In this document: piece by piece, positions 1 to 6,770 of the stretch | Layout: each line of letters opens with the position of its first letter | How positions within the stretch are numbered: the stretch's first letter is position 1 | Notes under the pieces: generated by a model | Database searches by the model: none | What the model saw: only the letters and a program-made list of their open reading frames with translations | What the model was told of the DNA's origin: nothing | From: Gemmatimonadota bacterium | GTDB taxonomy: Bacteria > Gemmatimonadota > Gemmatimonadetes > Longimicrobiales > Longimicrobiaceae | DNA length: 10,019 nucleotides | NCBI GenBank assembly: GCA_019240375.1 | Contig: JAFAYN010000217.1 | Coordinates: 1 to 10,019, forward strand | Reading direction: 5' to 3' | Translations under genes and position numbers: made by a program

Positions 1-1987
1 TCCCCTCGGTGATCTTCGTCCACGTCTTCCCGTAGTCCTCGGTGCGGAACAGGTACGGGGCGCGGTCGTCCTGCTGGTAGCGGTTCGCGGCCAGGTACGC
101 CCGCCCCGGCTGGTGCGGCGACGCCTCGATCAGCGAGATCCGGCTCAATTCCGGGAGCTGCGGCGGCGTCACCTTCTCCCAGGTGCGCCCGCCGTCGCGC
201 GTCACCGACGCCACCCCGTCGTCCGAGCCGACCCAGATCGTCTGCCCGTCGCGCGGCGAGGGGGCGATGGTGAAGATGGTCCCGTACGTCTCCACCCCGG
301 TCTGGTCCAGGGTGATCGGGCCGCCGGAGGGGCCCAGCGTGCGCGGGTCGGCGCGGGTCAGGTCCGGCGAGATCCGCTCCCAGCTCTGCCCCTCGTTGAC
401 CGAGCGCCAGAGGTGCTGCGAGCCGGTGTAGAGCACCCGCGCGTCCGTCGGGGCGAAGACGATGGGGTACGTCCACTGGAAGCGCTCGCGGATGTCCTGC
501 GACGAGTGCCCCATCGGGTTTTCCGGCCACACCTGCACGTTGCGCGTCTGCCCGGTGCTCCGGTCGTAGCGGGTCAGGAGCCCGCCGTAGCTCCCGGCGT
601 AGTAGACCTCGGTGTTGTTCGGGTCGGTGGCGATGTACCCGCTCTCGCCACCGCCCACCGCGTAGAACTGGCTCCCGTTCCCGTTGCTGGGGACGCACAC
701 GGTGCTGTTGTCCTGCTGCGCCCCGCACACGTGGTAGGGGAAGTGCCTGGTGGTCACCACGTGGTAGAGCTGCGCGGTGGGGTAGTCCTGCTCCGTCCAG
801 CTCTCCCCGCCGTTGACGGTGACGTTGGCGCCGCCGTCGTTGGACTGGATCATCCGCCGCGGTTCCGCCGCGTCGATCCACAGGTCGTGGTTGTCGCCGT
901 GCGGGGTACGGATGGACTTGAACGTCTTCCCCCCGTCGGTCGACTTCCAGAAGTTGACGTTGAGGACGTAGACCGTCGCGGTGTCCCTGGGGTCGGCGTA
1001 GATGCGGGTGTAGTAAAAGGCGCGCTGCCGCAGCTTGCGCTCGTCGTTGACCCGGGTCCAGGTGGCCCCGGCGTCGTCGGAGCGGAAGACGCCGCCCTCC
1101 TTGGCCTCCACGATGGCGAACACCCGCCGCGGGTTTGCGCCGGATACCGAGATCCCGATCTTCCCCAGCGGCCCGGCCGGGAGGCCGGCGTTGCGGGTCA
1201 GGTCGGTCCAGGTGGCGCCCCCGTCGGTGGACCTGAAGATCCCGCTCCCCGCCCCGCCGCTGGACAGCGACCACGGGGTGCGGTTCACCTCCCACAGCCC
1301 GGCGTACAGCGTCTGCGGGTCCCTGGGGTCGAGCGCCAGGTCCACCGCGCCCACGCTGTCGCCGCGGAAGAGCGTCTTGCTCCAGCTCTTCCCGCCGTCC
1401 GTGGTGCGGAAGACGCCGCGCTCCGCGTTGCGCCCGTAGGTGTGCCCCAGCGCGGACACGTACACCCGGTCGCAGTCGGTGGGGTGCACGCGGATGCGGG
1501 AAACGGCCTGCGTTTCCGTGAGGCCGACGCCGCTCCACGTCTTGCCGCCGTCGCTGCTCCGGTACACGCCGTCGCCCTGCATGACGTTGCCGCGCAGCTC
1601 GGTCTCGCCCATCCCGGCGTACACCACGTCGGGGTTGGCCTCGCACACCGCCAGCGCGCCCACCGACGAGGAGGAGCGGAGGGAGCGGTCGGACACCGGC
1701 TTCCAGGTGGTCCCCCCGTCCGTGGTCTTCCACACCCCGCCGCCGGTGGCACCGAAGTAGTATTCCAGCGGGCGCTTCGAGCTTCCCGCCACCGCGATGG
1801 AGCGCCCGCCGCGGTTGGGGCCGATGTTGCGCCAGCGCAGCCCGGAATACAGTGTGGTGTCGTAGCGCATCGCCGGGGCGGCGGGCGCGGCCCGCTGCGC
1901 GTGCGCCGACGGAGCGCCCGACAGGAGGGCGAGCGCCGCCAGCGGCGCGGCGGTGAGGACCGACATCGAACTGCGGGATCGTCGCAT
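1..1987 (-). CDS. Secreted BNR-repeat (sortilin/VPS10-like beta-propeller) protein, 3' end outside the window
   Basis: This open frame runs leftward from ATG 1987-1985 to the window edge without a stop, giving about 660 residues. The start is supported by GGAG six to seven bases upstream. Residues 1-30 form a signal peptide: an Arg-rich start, a hydrophobic Ala/Leu core and a likely AHA/Q cleavage site. At least eight BNR/Asp-box motifs (S/T-x-D-x-G-x-T-W) follow, for example TTDGGTTW near 88, SSDGGKTW near 143, STDGGATW near 252, TRDGGRTW near 595 and TEDYGKTW near 648. This is the pattern of the VPS10/sortilin-like and YVTN/BNR propeller proteins, often labelled glycosyl hydrolase. Members usually approach 1000 residues, so the C-terminus is missing here. 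The protein is probably exported; its substrate is unknown and I see no catalytic residues that justify an enzymatic call. It is transcribed divergently from the histidine kinase gene. Confidence 0.9.
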   Translation of the reverse strand, partial: MRRSRSSMSVLTAAPLAALALLSGAPSAHAQRAAPAAPAMRYDTTLYSGLRWRNIGPNRGGRSIAVAGSSKRPLEYYFGATGGGVWKTTDGGTTWKPVSDRSLRSSSSVGALAVCEANPDVVYAGMGETELRGNVMQGDGVYRSSDGGKTWSGVGLTETQAVSRIRVHPTDCDRVYVSALGHTYGRNAERGVFRTTDGGKSWSKTLFRGDSVGAVDLALDPRDPQTLYAGLWEVNRTPWSLSSGGAGSGIFRSTDGGATWTDLTRNAGLPAGPLGKIGISVSGANPRRVFAIVEAKEGGVFRSDDAGATWTRVNDERKLRQRAFYYTRIYADPRDTATVYVLNVNFWKSTDGGKTFKSIRTPHGDNHDLWIDAAEPRRMIQSNDGGANVTVNGGESWTEQDYPTAQLYHVVTTRHFPYHVCGAQQDNSTVCVPSNGNGSQFYAVGGGESGYIATDPNNTEVYYAGSYGGLLTRYDRSTGQTRNVQVWPENPMGHSSQDIRERFQWTYPIVFAPTDARVLYTGSQHLWRSVNEGQSWERISPDLTRADPRTLGPSGGPITLDQTGVETYGTIFTIAPSPRDGQTIWVGSDDGVASVTRDGGRTWEKVTPPQLPELSRISLIEASPHQPGRAYLAANRYQQDDRAPYLFRTEDYGKTWTKITEG

Positions 1988-2030
1988 TGCTTTCTCCGCG
2001 TGGGGGAACGGTGGGACGGCGCCGATGAAC

Positions 2031-2060
2031 ATATTGCGCGTCGCCCCGGCGGGCGAGCAA
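2031..2060 (-). promoter_or_regulatory. Tentative promoter for the BNR-repeat gene
   Basis: On the minus strand TTGCTC (2060-2055) and CAATAT (2036-2031) are separated by 18 bp. Transcription would start near 2024, giving a leader of about 37 nt before ATG 1987. The -10 box is a poor match. The spacer holds a small inverted repeat, CGCCC-CGGC-GGGCG at 2042-2055. The divergent gap 1988-2101 must also drive the kinase gene, but I see no convincing plus-strand promoter in it. Confidence 0.3.
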
Positions 2061-2101
2061 GACGCCCCCGAACACTTCACCCTCCATCCCCGGAGCCCGC
2101 G

Positions 2102-3220
2102 GTGCACCCCACCCGACCGGAAGAGAACGAGCCCGTCCCCGAGCTGGGCGCCCCGCGCGCCGGAGCCGACCCTACGCCGCGCAGGCCCCGGGGCCCGGTC
2201 CGCGCCTTCCTGGGCGTCCCGCTCTTCTACAAGATCCTGCTCGCCAACGCGCTGATCGTGGTGCTCGGCACGGTGGGCGGCACCTGGGTGACCACCACCT
2301 ACGTCCGCCACACGCCGTACCGCTCCATCTTCGACCTGGTGACGCTGCTGGTGGTGGGCGGGGTGCTGCTGACGGTGCTGGTGAACGCGCTGATCCTGCG
2401 CCTGGCGCTCTCCCCCCTGCAACTGCTGGAGGACACGGCGGCGAGGGTGCAGGGTGGCGACCTGGACGCCCGCACACCGCTCTCTCCCCTGGCCGACCGC
2501 GAGCTGGAAAGGCTGACCGGCACCTTCAACGGGATGCTGGACACCATGGACCTGTACCGCCAGCGCCTGCGCGACGTGGCGGTGCGCGCCCTGACCGCCG
2601 CCGAGGAGGAGCGGAAGCGGATCGCGCGGGAGCTGCACGACGAGACGGCGCAGATGCTGGCCGCGCTCCTGATCCGAGTACGGATCGTGCGCAACTCCAG
2701 CGACCCGGAGGCGCTGGACACCCTGCTGGAGGAGATGCGGCAGGAGATCGGCCGCTCGCTGGAGGGGATCCGCCGCTTCGCCCGGGGGCTGCGCCCGCCC
2801 GCGCTGGACGAGCTGGGGCTGGGCCCCGCGGTGGAGTCGCACGCGCGCAACCTGTCGGAGAGCGTGGGGATCGGCATCCGCGTGGAGGCCGACCCGCTGG
2901 AAGGGGCCCTGACGCCCGAGGCCGAGCTGGCGATCTACCGTATCGTGCAGGAGGCGCTCTCCAACGTGGTGCGCCACTCCGGCGCCACCCGCGCCACGGT
3001 GCGCCTGGCCCGAGCCTCGGGTGCCGTGGTCGCCACCGTGCAGGACGACGGCCGGGGCTTCGACGTGGCCGGGGTGATGGCCGGCGACAGGCAGGGGCTG
3101 GGCCTGTTCGGGATGCAGGAAAGGGCCGCGTACCTGGGCGGGAAGGTGGAGATCGACTCCCGTGCAGGGGTAGGGACGAGGGTCCGCGCCGAGGTTCCCG
3201 CCGCCGGCGCGGGAGCATGA
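2102..3220 (+). CDS. Membrane sensor histidine kinase, HisKA_3 (NarX/DesK) type
   Basis: The frame is open far upstream, but the upstream part is antisense to the BNR gene. The chosen start is GTG 2102, with GGAG at 2092-2095 six bases away, giving 372 residues. Two transmembrane helices (about 41-63 and 76-100) leave only a dozen residues between them, so there is no real periplasmic sensor domain. A HAMP-like linker follows (about 100-152). The dimerisation/phosphoacceptor region has the H-box RELHDE with His179, typical of NarX-type kinases. The HATPase part shows the N-box QEALSN (Asn288), QDDGRGFD (314-321) and GLGLFGM (332-338). It should autophosphorylate and pass phosphate to a NarL-type response regulator, but none is encoded in the window. 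Its TGA overlaps the ATG of the next gene (ATGA at 3217-3220), which implies translational coupling to a disulfide reductase. With so little periplasmic sequence, the signal may be sensed in the membrane or cytoplasm. Confidence 0.9.
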   Translation: MHPTRPEENEPVPELGAPRAGADPTPRRPRGPVRAFLGVPLFYKILLANALIVVLGTVGGTWVTTTYVRHTPYRSIFDLVTLLVVGGVLLTVLVNALILRLALSPLQLLEDTAARVQGGDLDARTPLSPLADRELERLTGTFNGMLDTMDLYRQRLRDVAVRALTAAEEERKRIARELHDETAQMLAALLIRVRIVRNSSDPEALDTLLEEMRQEIGRSLEGIRRFARGLRPPALDELGLGPAVESHARNLSESVGIGIRVEADPLEGALTPEAELAIYRIVQEALSNVVRHSGATRATVRLARASGAVVATVQDDGRGFDVAGVMAGDRQGLGLFGMQERAAYLGGKVEIDSRAGVGTRVRAEVPAAGAGA

Positions 3221-4632
3221 ACCACCAGCCGAACGGGGACATGGGAACGGAGCACTTCGACGCGATCGTGGTGGGATCGGGGCAGGCCGGGAACCCGCTG
3301 GCGAAGGCGCTGTCCGAAGCCGGCCGCCGCACCGCCCTGGTAGAGCGTGAGCACGTGGGCGGCACCTGCATCAACGTGGGGTGCACCCCGACGAAGACGA
3401 TGGTCGCCAGCGCCAGGGTCGCGTACCTCGCCCGCCGGGCCGGCGACTACGGCGTGAACACGGGCGAGGTGAGCGTGGACCTCGCCGCCGTCGGCAGGCG
3501 CAAGGAAGCCGTGGTGAAGAGCTTCCGAGAGGGGAGCGAGCGCCGCCTGCAAGACGCGGAGGTGACACTGGTGGAGGGCCAGGCCCGCTTCACCGCGCCG
3601 AAGACCCTGGTAGTGACGCTGAACGAAGGCGGTGAGCGGACCCTCACCGCCCCGATGATCTTTCTCAACACCGGCTCCAGGTCCGCCCGCCCCGACCTCC
3701 CCGGTCTGGACGAGGTACCCGCCCTGGACTCCACCTCCATCATGGAGCTGGAAGAGGTCCCCGGGCACCTGCTGGTGCTGGGCGGCGGCTACGTGGGGCT
3801 GGAGTTCGCGCAGATGTTCCGCCGCTTCGGAAGCGAGGTGACGGTCGTGCAGCGGGGCCCCAGGCTCCTCGACCGCGAGGATCCCGACGTCGCCGACGCC
3901 GTGGCCGAAATCCTCCGCGAGGACGGCATAGAAGTCCTCCTCGGCGCGGAAGCGAAGAGCGTACGCCGCGAAGCGGGCGAAGTGGAGCTGAAGGTGAAGG
4001 CGGAAGACGGAGACAAGGTGCTGCGAGGCACCCACCTGCTCCTGGCCGCGGGGAGGACGCCGAACACGGACGACCTGAACCTGCAGGCCGCCGGAGTGGA
4101 GACCGACGACCGAGGCTTCGTCAGCGTGAACGAGCGCCTGGAAACCGGCGCGGAAGGGATCTGGGCGATGGGAGACGTGAAGGGTGGCCCCGCCTTCACG
4201 CACATCTCCTACGACGACTACCGGATCCTCCGCGCGAACCTGCTGGACGGGGGCGACCGCAGCACCGAGGGGAGGATGGTCCCCTACGTGGTCTTCACCG
4301 ACCCGCAGCTCGGCCGCGTGGGAATGAGCGAGAAGGAAGCCACCGAAGCCGGAAAGAAGATCAAGATCGCGAAGATGCCGATGTCGTCAGTGGCGAGGGC
4401 GATCGAGACGGACGAGACGAGGGGAGTGGTGAAGGCAGTGGTGGACGCGGAGACGGAAAAGATCCTCGGAGCCGCCGTGCTGGGGCTGGAAGGAGGCGAG
4501 GTCATGTCCGCCATACAGCTGGCGATGATGGGAGGGCTCCCCTACACCACCCTCAGGGACGGCATCTTCGCCCATCCGACGCTGGCGGAGCTGCTGAACA
4601 ACCTGTTCACCGACCTCAAGGACCCGGAATAG
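3217..4632 (+). CDS. Class I FAD-dependent pyridine nucleotide-disulfide oxidoreductase (MerA/RclA/Lpd superfamily)
   Basis: A 471-residue flavoprotein of the dihydrolipoamide dehydrogenase/mercuric reductase superfamily. Visible marks are the FAD motif GSGQAG (20-25), the redox-active disulfide CINVGC (Cys51, Cys56) followed by TPTK, the NAD(P)-binding GGGYVG (189-194), the second FAD contact MGD (Asp320), and the dimerisation domain with [10 protein letters not shown] (360-369) and the HPTLAE dyad (His453, Glu458). It lacks both the MerA N-terminal metal-binding domain and the MerA C-terminal cysteine pair, so true mercuric reductase activity is unlikely. No 2-oxoacid dehydrogenase E2 gene is nearby, so a housekeeping Lpd role is not supported either. 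RclA-like or low-molecular-weight disulfide reductase activity is possible. ATG 3217 overlaps the kinase stop, but its GGGAG lies only one base upstream; ATG 3241 is an alternative that removes eight unconserved residues. Confidence 0.88.
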   Translation: MNHQPNGDMGTEHFDAIVVGSGQAGNPLAKALSEAGRRTALVEREHVGGTCINVGCTPTKTMVASARVAYLARRAGDYGVNTGEVSVDLAAVGRRKEAVVKSFREGSERRLQDAEVTLVEGQARFTAPKTLVVTLNEGGERTLTAPMIFLNTGSRSARPDLPGLDEVPALDSTSIMELEEVPGHLLVLGGGYVGLEFAQMFRRFGSEVTVVQRGPRLLDREDPDVADAVAEILREDGIEVLLGAEAKSVRREAGEVELKVKAEDGDKVLRGTHLLLAAGRTPNTDDLNLQAAGVETDDRGFVSVNERLETGAEGIWAMGDVKGGPAFTHISYDDYRILRANLLDGGDRSTEGRMVPYVVFTDPQLGRVGMSEKEATEAGKKIKIAKMPMSSVARAIETDETRGVVKAVVDAETEKILGAAVLGLEGGEVMSAIQLAMMGGLPYTTLRDGIFAHPTLAELLNNLFTDLKDPE

Positions 4633-4647
4633 GGAGCCCGAGAAAAG

Positions 4648-4676
4648 CTGGCACCCCTGGACCACAAGGTTATAAT
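4648..4676 (+). promoter_or_regulatory. Sigma-70-type promoter for the trxB leader
   Basis: CTGGCA (4648-4653) is separated by 17 bp from a perfect TATAAT (4671-4676). It lies just 15 bp after the stop of the disulfide reductase gene. Transcription would start near 4683, about 214 nt before the trxB start. The TTATAATT stretch stands out against the GC-rich surroundings. This makes trxB independently transcribed, although read-through from upstream is not excluded because I see no terminator between the genes. Confidence 0.7.
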
Positions 4677-4719
4677 TCCACGTCGCCGTTCCCCGTAGTT
4701 CCCGAAAGATGTACGGAGG

Positions 4720-4744
4720 GAGACCACAGCCGTACCGTGGGCTC
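4720..4744 (+). repeat. Leader hairpin, copy 1
   Basis: GAG-A-CCAC, loop AGCCGTACC, GTGG-G-CTC. The stem has an A/G mismatch between its lower three and upper four base pairs. It is extended below by CGGAG (4714-4718) pairing with CTCCG (4746-4750) across a G/A mismatch, so this copy could form a stem of twelve pairs with two purine mismatches. Confidence 0.7.
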
Positions 4745-4757
4745 ACTCCGGGGCGGG

Positions 4758-4784
4758 GAGACTCACGGCTGTATCGTGAGGCTC
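4758..4784 (+). repeat. Leader hairpin, copy 2
   Basis: GAG-A-CTCAC, loop GGCTGTATC, GTGAG-G-CTC. It has the same layout as copy 1, with one extra T-A pair in the upper stem and a G-C pair closing the loop. GCGGG (4753-4757) can pair with CCCGC (4791-4795) as an outer stem, leaving six unpaired bases on the 3' side. Confidence 0.7.
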
Positions 4785-4799
4785 ACCGACCCCGCGGAA

Positions 4800-4826
4800 G
4801 AGACCGGCAGCAGTACCGCCGGGCTC
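4800..4826 (+). repeat. Leader hairpin, copy 3
   Basis: GAG-A-CCGGC, loop AGCAGTACC, GCCGG-G-CTC. The upper stem sequence differs from copies 1 and 2 at several positions, yet every pair is kept. The loop differs from copy 1 at one base only. CCGC (4792-4795) may pair with GCGG (4831-4834) below it, in competition with the outer stem of copy 2. Confidence 0.7.
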
Positions 4827-4896
4827 TGGAGCGGCCCCAGGAGCACCAAAGCCAGATCCAAGCAAAAAACCATACGATAGCCCGGAGACCCAGAAG

Positions 4897-5928
4897 ATGC
4901 CGGAACGGAACAAGGAAACGCTGGTGATCATAGGCTCCGGCCCCGCCGCCTGGACCGCCGCCGTCTACGCCGCAAGAGCCAACCTCAACCCCATCGTCTA
5001 CGAAGGCGAGCCGTCCCGCGAGATGATCCCGGGCGGCCAGCTCATGTGGACCACCGACATCGAGAACTTCCCCGGCTTCCCGCAGGGCGTCTCCGGCACC
5101 GAGCTGATGGAGCGGATGAAGGCGCAGGCCGTCCACTTCGGCACCCGCGTGGAGATGGAGAACATCGCGGAGGTGGACCTGAGCGTACACCCCTTCGTCC
5201 TCAAGCCCACCTACAGCGAAGCCTTCGAGGCGATGGCCGTGATCGTCGCCACGGGAGCCAGGGCCAACTGGATCGGGCTCCCCAACGAGATCCGCCTGGC
5301 CCAGAGCGGCGGCGGCGTCTCGGCGTGCGCGGTGTGCGACGGCGCCCTCCCGGCCTTCCGCGACAGGGTGCTCGGCGTGGTGGGCGGCGGCGACTCGGCG
5401 ATGGAGGAGGCCACCTACCTGACCAAGTTCGCCAGCGAGGTGGTGATCATCCACCGCCGTGACGAGTTCCGTGCATCCAAGGTGATGGTGGACCGGGCGC
5501 TCGCCCACCCCAAGATCCGCGTGGAGTGGAACAAGCAGGTGGTGGACGCGCTGGGCGACGACTACCTGACCGGCGTGCGCCTCCGCGACACCGTGACGGG
5601 CGAGGAGAGCGAGATGCCGCTGGGCGGGCTGTTCGTCGCCATCGGCCACACCCCCAACACCGCCTTCCTGGGCGGCCAGGTGGAATTGACCGAGCGCGGC
5701 TGGATCAAACTTTCCACCCCCTGGCGTACGGAGACCAGCGTCCCCGGCGTGTTCGCCGCCGGCGACGTGATGGACGACTACTACCGCCAGGCGATCAGCG
5801 CCGCGGGAACGGGGTGCATGGCCGCGCTGGAGGCCGAGCGCTGGCTCTCGCACCACGGCGTGGCCGAGGCCGAGCCGCCGGTGCTGGAGACCGCCGAAAG
5901 CTCCCCCGGCCGCGGCGGCGAGGCGTAG
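4897..5928 (+). CDS. trxB: Thioredoxin reductase
   Basis: A 343-residue class II pyridine nucleotide-disulfide reductase. TrxB transfers electrons from NADPH through FAD and a cysteine pair to thioredoxin in the cytoplasm. The sequence shows the FAD motif GSGPAA (13-18), the substrate-side loop with [16 protein letters not shown] (46-61), the active site CAVC (Cys144, Cys147) followed by DGA, the NADPH fold GGGDSA (163-168), HRRDEFRAS (186-194) whose Arg residues bind the NADP 2'-phosphate, and the FAD contact GD (289-290) followed by [13 protein letters not shown]. The acidic Ala/Glu/Pro tail of about 20 residues after the last helix is a small extension. The start ATG 4897 has GGAG at 4884-4887, nine bases away. 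No thioredoxin gene lies in the window. The promoter and structured leader upstream, and the hairpin downstream, make it look like a single-gene unit. Confidence 0.95.
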   Translation: MPERNKETLVIIGSGPAAWTAAVYAARANLNPIVYEGEPSREMIPGGQLMWTTDIENFPGFPQGVSGTELMERMKAQAVHFGTRVEMENIAEVDLSVHPFVLKPTYSEAFEAMAVIVATGARANWIGLPNEIRLAQSGGGVSACAVCDGALPAFRDRVLGVVGGGDSAMEEATYLTKFASEVVIIHRRDEFRASKVMVDRALAHPKIRVEWNKQVVDALGDDYLTGVRLRDTVTGEESEMPLGGLFVAIGHTPNTAFLGGQVELTERGWIKLSTPWRTETSVPGVFAAGDVMDDYYRQAISAAGTGCMAALEAERWLSHHGVAEAEPPVLETAESSPGRGGEA

Positions 5929-5949
5929 GCGGGGCGGCACGTGCATCGG

Positions 5950-5984
5950 GAAGGGCGGGATCGAAACATTCGATTCCGCCCTTC
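5950..5984 (+). terminator. Long terminator-like hairpin after trxB
   Basis: A 16-bp stem pairs 5950-5965 with 5969-5984 around the three-base loop ACA, with a single G-U wobble (5959/5975). It begins 21 bases after the trxB stop. The following sequence, CGTCGTT, is only weakly T-rich, so this may be a non-canonical intrinsic terminator or an mRNA 3'-end stabiliser. Confidence 0.7.
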
Positions 5985-6033
5985 GTCGTTGCGCCGTTAA
6001 CACTTCCCGGAGCCCGCACGTCTCGTTTGTGAA

Positions 6034-6053
6034 GCCAGACAGAGCTGGCACCC
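6034..6053 (+). promoter_or_regulatory. Inverted repeat GCCAG-N6-CTGGC upstream of the Spy-like gene
   Basis: GCCAG (6034-6038) and CTGGC (6045-6049) form a perfect inverted repeat 39 bp before the start at 6088. The right half is part of the 11-mer AGCTGGCACCC (6043-6053), which also occurs at 4646-4656 over the -35 box of the trxB promoter. It could be a -35 region or an operator; no good -10 box follows at the right distance. Confidence 0.25.
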
Positions 6054-6087
6054 AGACACGCAAACTTTCGTGAACCGAGGCACCCAC

Positions 6088-6594
6088 ATGTTCTCCACTC
6101 GCAAGGTCCTGCTCCTGGCGGCCCTCCTGACCGCCCCCGCGCCCGCCCTGGTGGCGCAGACCGCGCAGTACCCCGCGCCGGCCGCCGCCGGCCGCCCGCA
6201 GCAGGGGATGATGCGCTCCCCGATCGCGCGCCTGCTGGAACAGCGCGACACCCTGCGGCTCACCGCCGAGCAGGTGACCCGCCTGGAGGCGATCGACCGC
6301 GACCTGCAGCAGCAGAACCAGCCCTACACCCAGCAGCTCCAGCAGCTCCGCCCCGAGGGAGGGCAACGCCGCGAGGACATGTCGGACGCCGACCGCGAAG
6401 CGATGCGTGAGCGCTTCGAGCAGCTCCGCCCGCTGATGGAGAAGATGCGCTCCAACAACCAGGCGGCGATGGAAAAGGCGAAGGCGGTGCTGACGCCCGA
6501 GCAGCAGCAGCTCGCGCAGAGCCTGATGCCGCAGCGCAGGCCGGGCGGACGTGTGCAGGGCGGCTGGGGACAGCGCCCGGACGGCAGCCGCTGA
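6088..6594 (+). CDS. Secreted Spy/CpxP-like LTxxQ-motif protein
   Basis: The start ATG 6088 is supported by GAGG at 6077-6080, seven bases away; an in-frame GTG at 6070 is less likely. The product has 168 residues. Residues 1-23 form a signal peptide (basic start, hydrophobic Leu/Ala core, LVA/Q cleavage). The mature part is Gln-, Glu- and Arg-rich and predicted helical, with LTAEQ (58-62) and LTPEQ (135-139) about 77 residues apart, as in Spy, CpxP and ZraP-type periplasmic proteins. These act as ATP-independent chaperones or as envelope-stress and metal sensors. The C-terminal tail (150-168) is Arg/Gly-rich and probably disordered. It has almost no histidine or cysteine, so metal binding by such residues is unlikely. 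The gene lies alone, bounded by hairpins at 5950 and 6618, just upstream of an ECF sigma gene whose cassette encodes a second LTxxQ protein. Confidence 0.8.
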   Translation: MFSTRKVLLLAALLTAPAPALVAQTAQYPAPAAAGRPQQGMMRSPIARLLEQRDTLRLTAEQVTRLEAIDRDLQQQNQPYTQQLQQLRPEGGQRREDMSDADREAMRERFEQLRPLMEKMRSNNQAAMEKAKAVLTPEQQQLAQSLMPQRRPGGRVQGGWGQRPDGSR

Positions 6595-6617
6595 GCCTCT
6601 CGGAAGACCGGTCCGGC

Positions 6618-6639
6618 GGAGCTTCCACGCGGAAGCTCC
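6618..6639 (+). terminator. Terminator-like hairpin after the Spy-like gene
   Basis: GGAGCTTCC (6618-6626) and GGAAGCTCC (6631-6639) form a perfect 9-bp stem with the loop ACGC, 23 bases after the stop codon. No T-tract follows, so its role as a terminator rests on position and stem strength. Confidence 0.55.
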
Positions 6640-6685
6640 CGCCCGGAAGGACACCGTGCCGGATCGCCGCTCACGTCTCTTGCAT

Positions 6686-6759
6686 GGGTCCCCGTCCGTG
6701 GACCCCGACGGATGGAACCTCCGTCCCCTCCGCTAACGCCGGAGACGGGCAATCCGTCT
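6686..6759 (+). promoter_or_regulatory. Upstream region of the ECF sigma gene: possible ECF -35 box and three small hairpins
   Basis: GGAACC at 6714-6719 matches the classic -35 box of ECF-dependent promoters and lies 51 bp before the sigma gene start, which would suit autoregulation. The expected -10 (near 6735-6741, AACGCC) is only a partial match. Three short inverted repeats are present: GGGTCC/GGACCC (6686-6691, 6700-6705), GACGGA/TCCGTC (6707-6712, 6720-6725) and AGACGG/CCGTCT (6743-6748, 6754-6759). The last two share the core GACGG/CCGTC and could exchange partners. Confidence 0.3.
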
Positions 6760-6770
6760 GACGAACGGAC

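Larger units (their letters stand above)
4683..4896 (+). ncRNA. Structured 5' leader of trxB; candidate cis-regulatory RNA
   Basis: The predicted leader between the promoter and the trxB start contains three tandem hairpins of one family (4720-4744, 4758-4784, 4800-4826). Downstream lie a CTCTGG/CCAGGAG alternative pairing (4824-4829 with 4837-4843), an A-rich linker (4861-4872) and the Shine-Dalgarno GGAG (4884-4887). The Shine-Dalgarno sits in the sequence GGAGACC, which repeats the 5' arm of the hairpins. Pairing of 4882-4890 with 4821-4829 would form eight base pairs, including one G-U, around one A/G mismatch, and would hide the ribosome binding site. It matches no riboswitch class I know; glycine, c-di-GMP, ZTP and mini-ykkC consensus features are absent. 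That it acts as an RNA regulator is inference. Confidence 0.5.

Noticed and set aside
113..2101. A plus-strand open frame continuous with the histidine kinase, which would give a protein of about 1035 residues
   Set aside because: This part is antisense to the BNR-repeat gene, has an Arg/Pro/Val-rich shadow composition with no domain, and the kinase has a good GTG start with a ribosome binding site at 2102.
2935..4203. A long minus-strand open frame opposite the disulfide reductase
   Set aside because: A shadow of high-GC codon bias; the plus-strand gene carries complete enzyme motifs.
3217..4632. Annotation as merA or lpd
   Set aside because: It lacks the MerA metal-binding domain and C-terminal cysteine pair, and there is no dehydrogenase-complex or mer context; only the superfamily is supported.
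4720..4826. The tandem palindromes as a CRISPR array or integron attC sites
   Set aside because: The copies are only 25-27 bp and diverge in their stems, the distances between them are 13-15 bp, there are no cas or integrase genes, and no GTT core sites are seen.
4709..4927. A 72-codon plus-strand frame across the trxB leader
   Set aside because: It overlaps trxB in another frame, has no good ribosome binding site and is very Arg-rich. The hairpins encode YR in each copy, so a leader peptide cannot be fully excluded, but conserved pairing explains the repeats better.
6046..6062. TGGCAC as a possible sigma-54 -24 element (also at 4649)
   Set aside because: No TTGC-type -12 element follows at the required spacing at either site.
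4783..6654. A long minus-strand open frame of over 600 codons opposite trxB and the Spy-like gene
   Set aside because: It is opposite two well-supported genes and across a terminator-like hairpin, with His/Gly/Ala-rich shadow composition and no domain.
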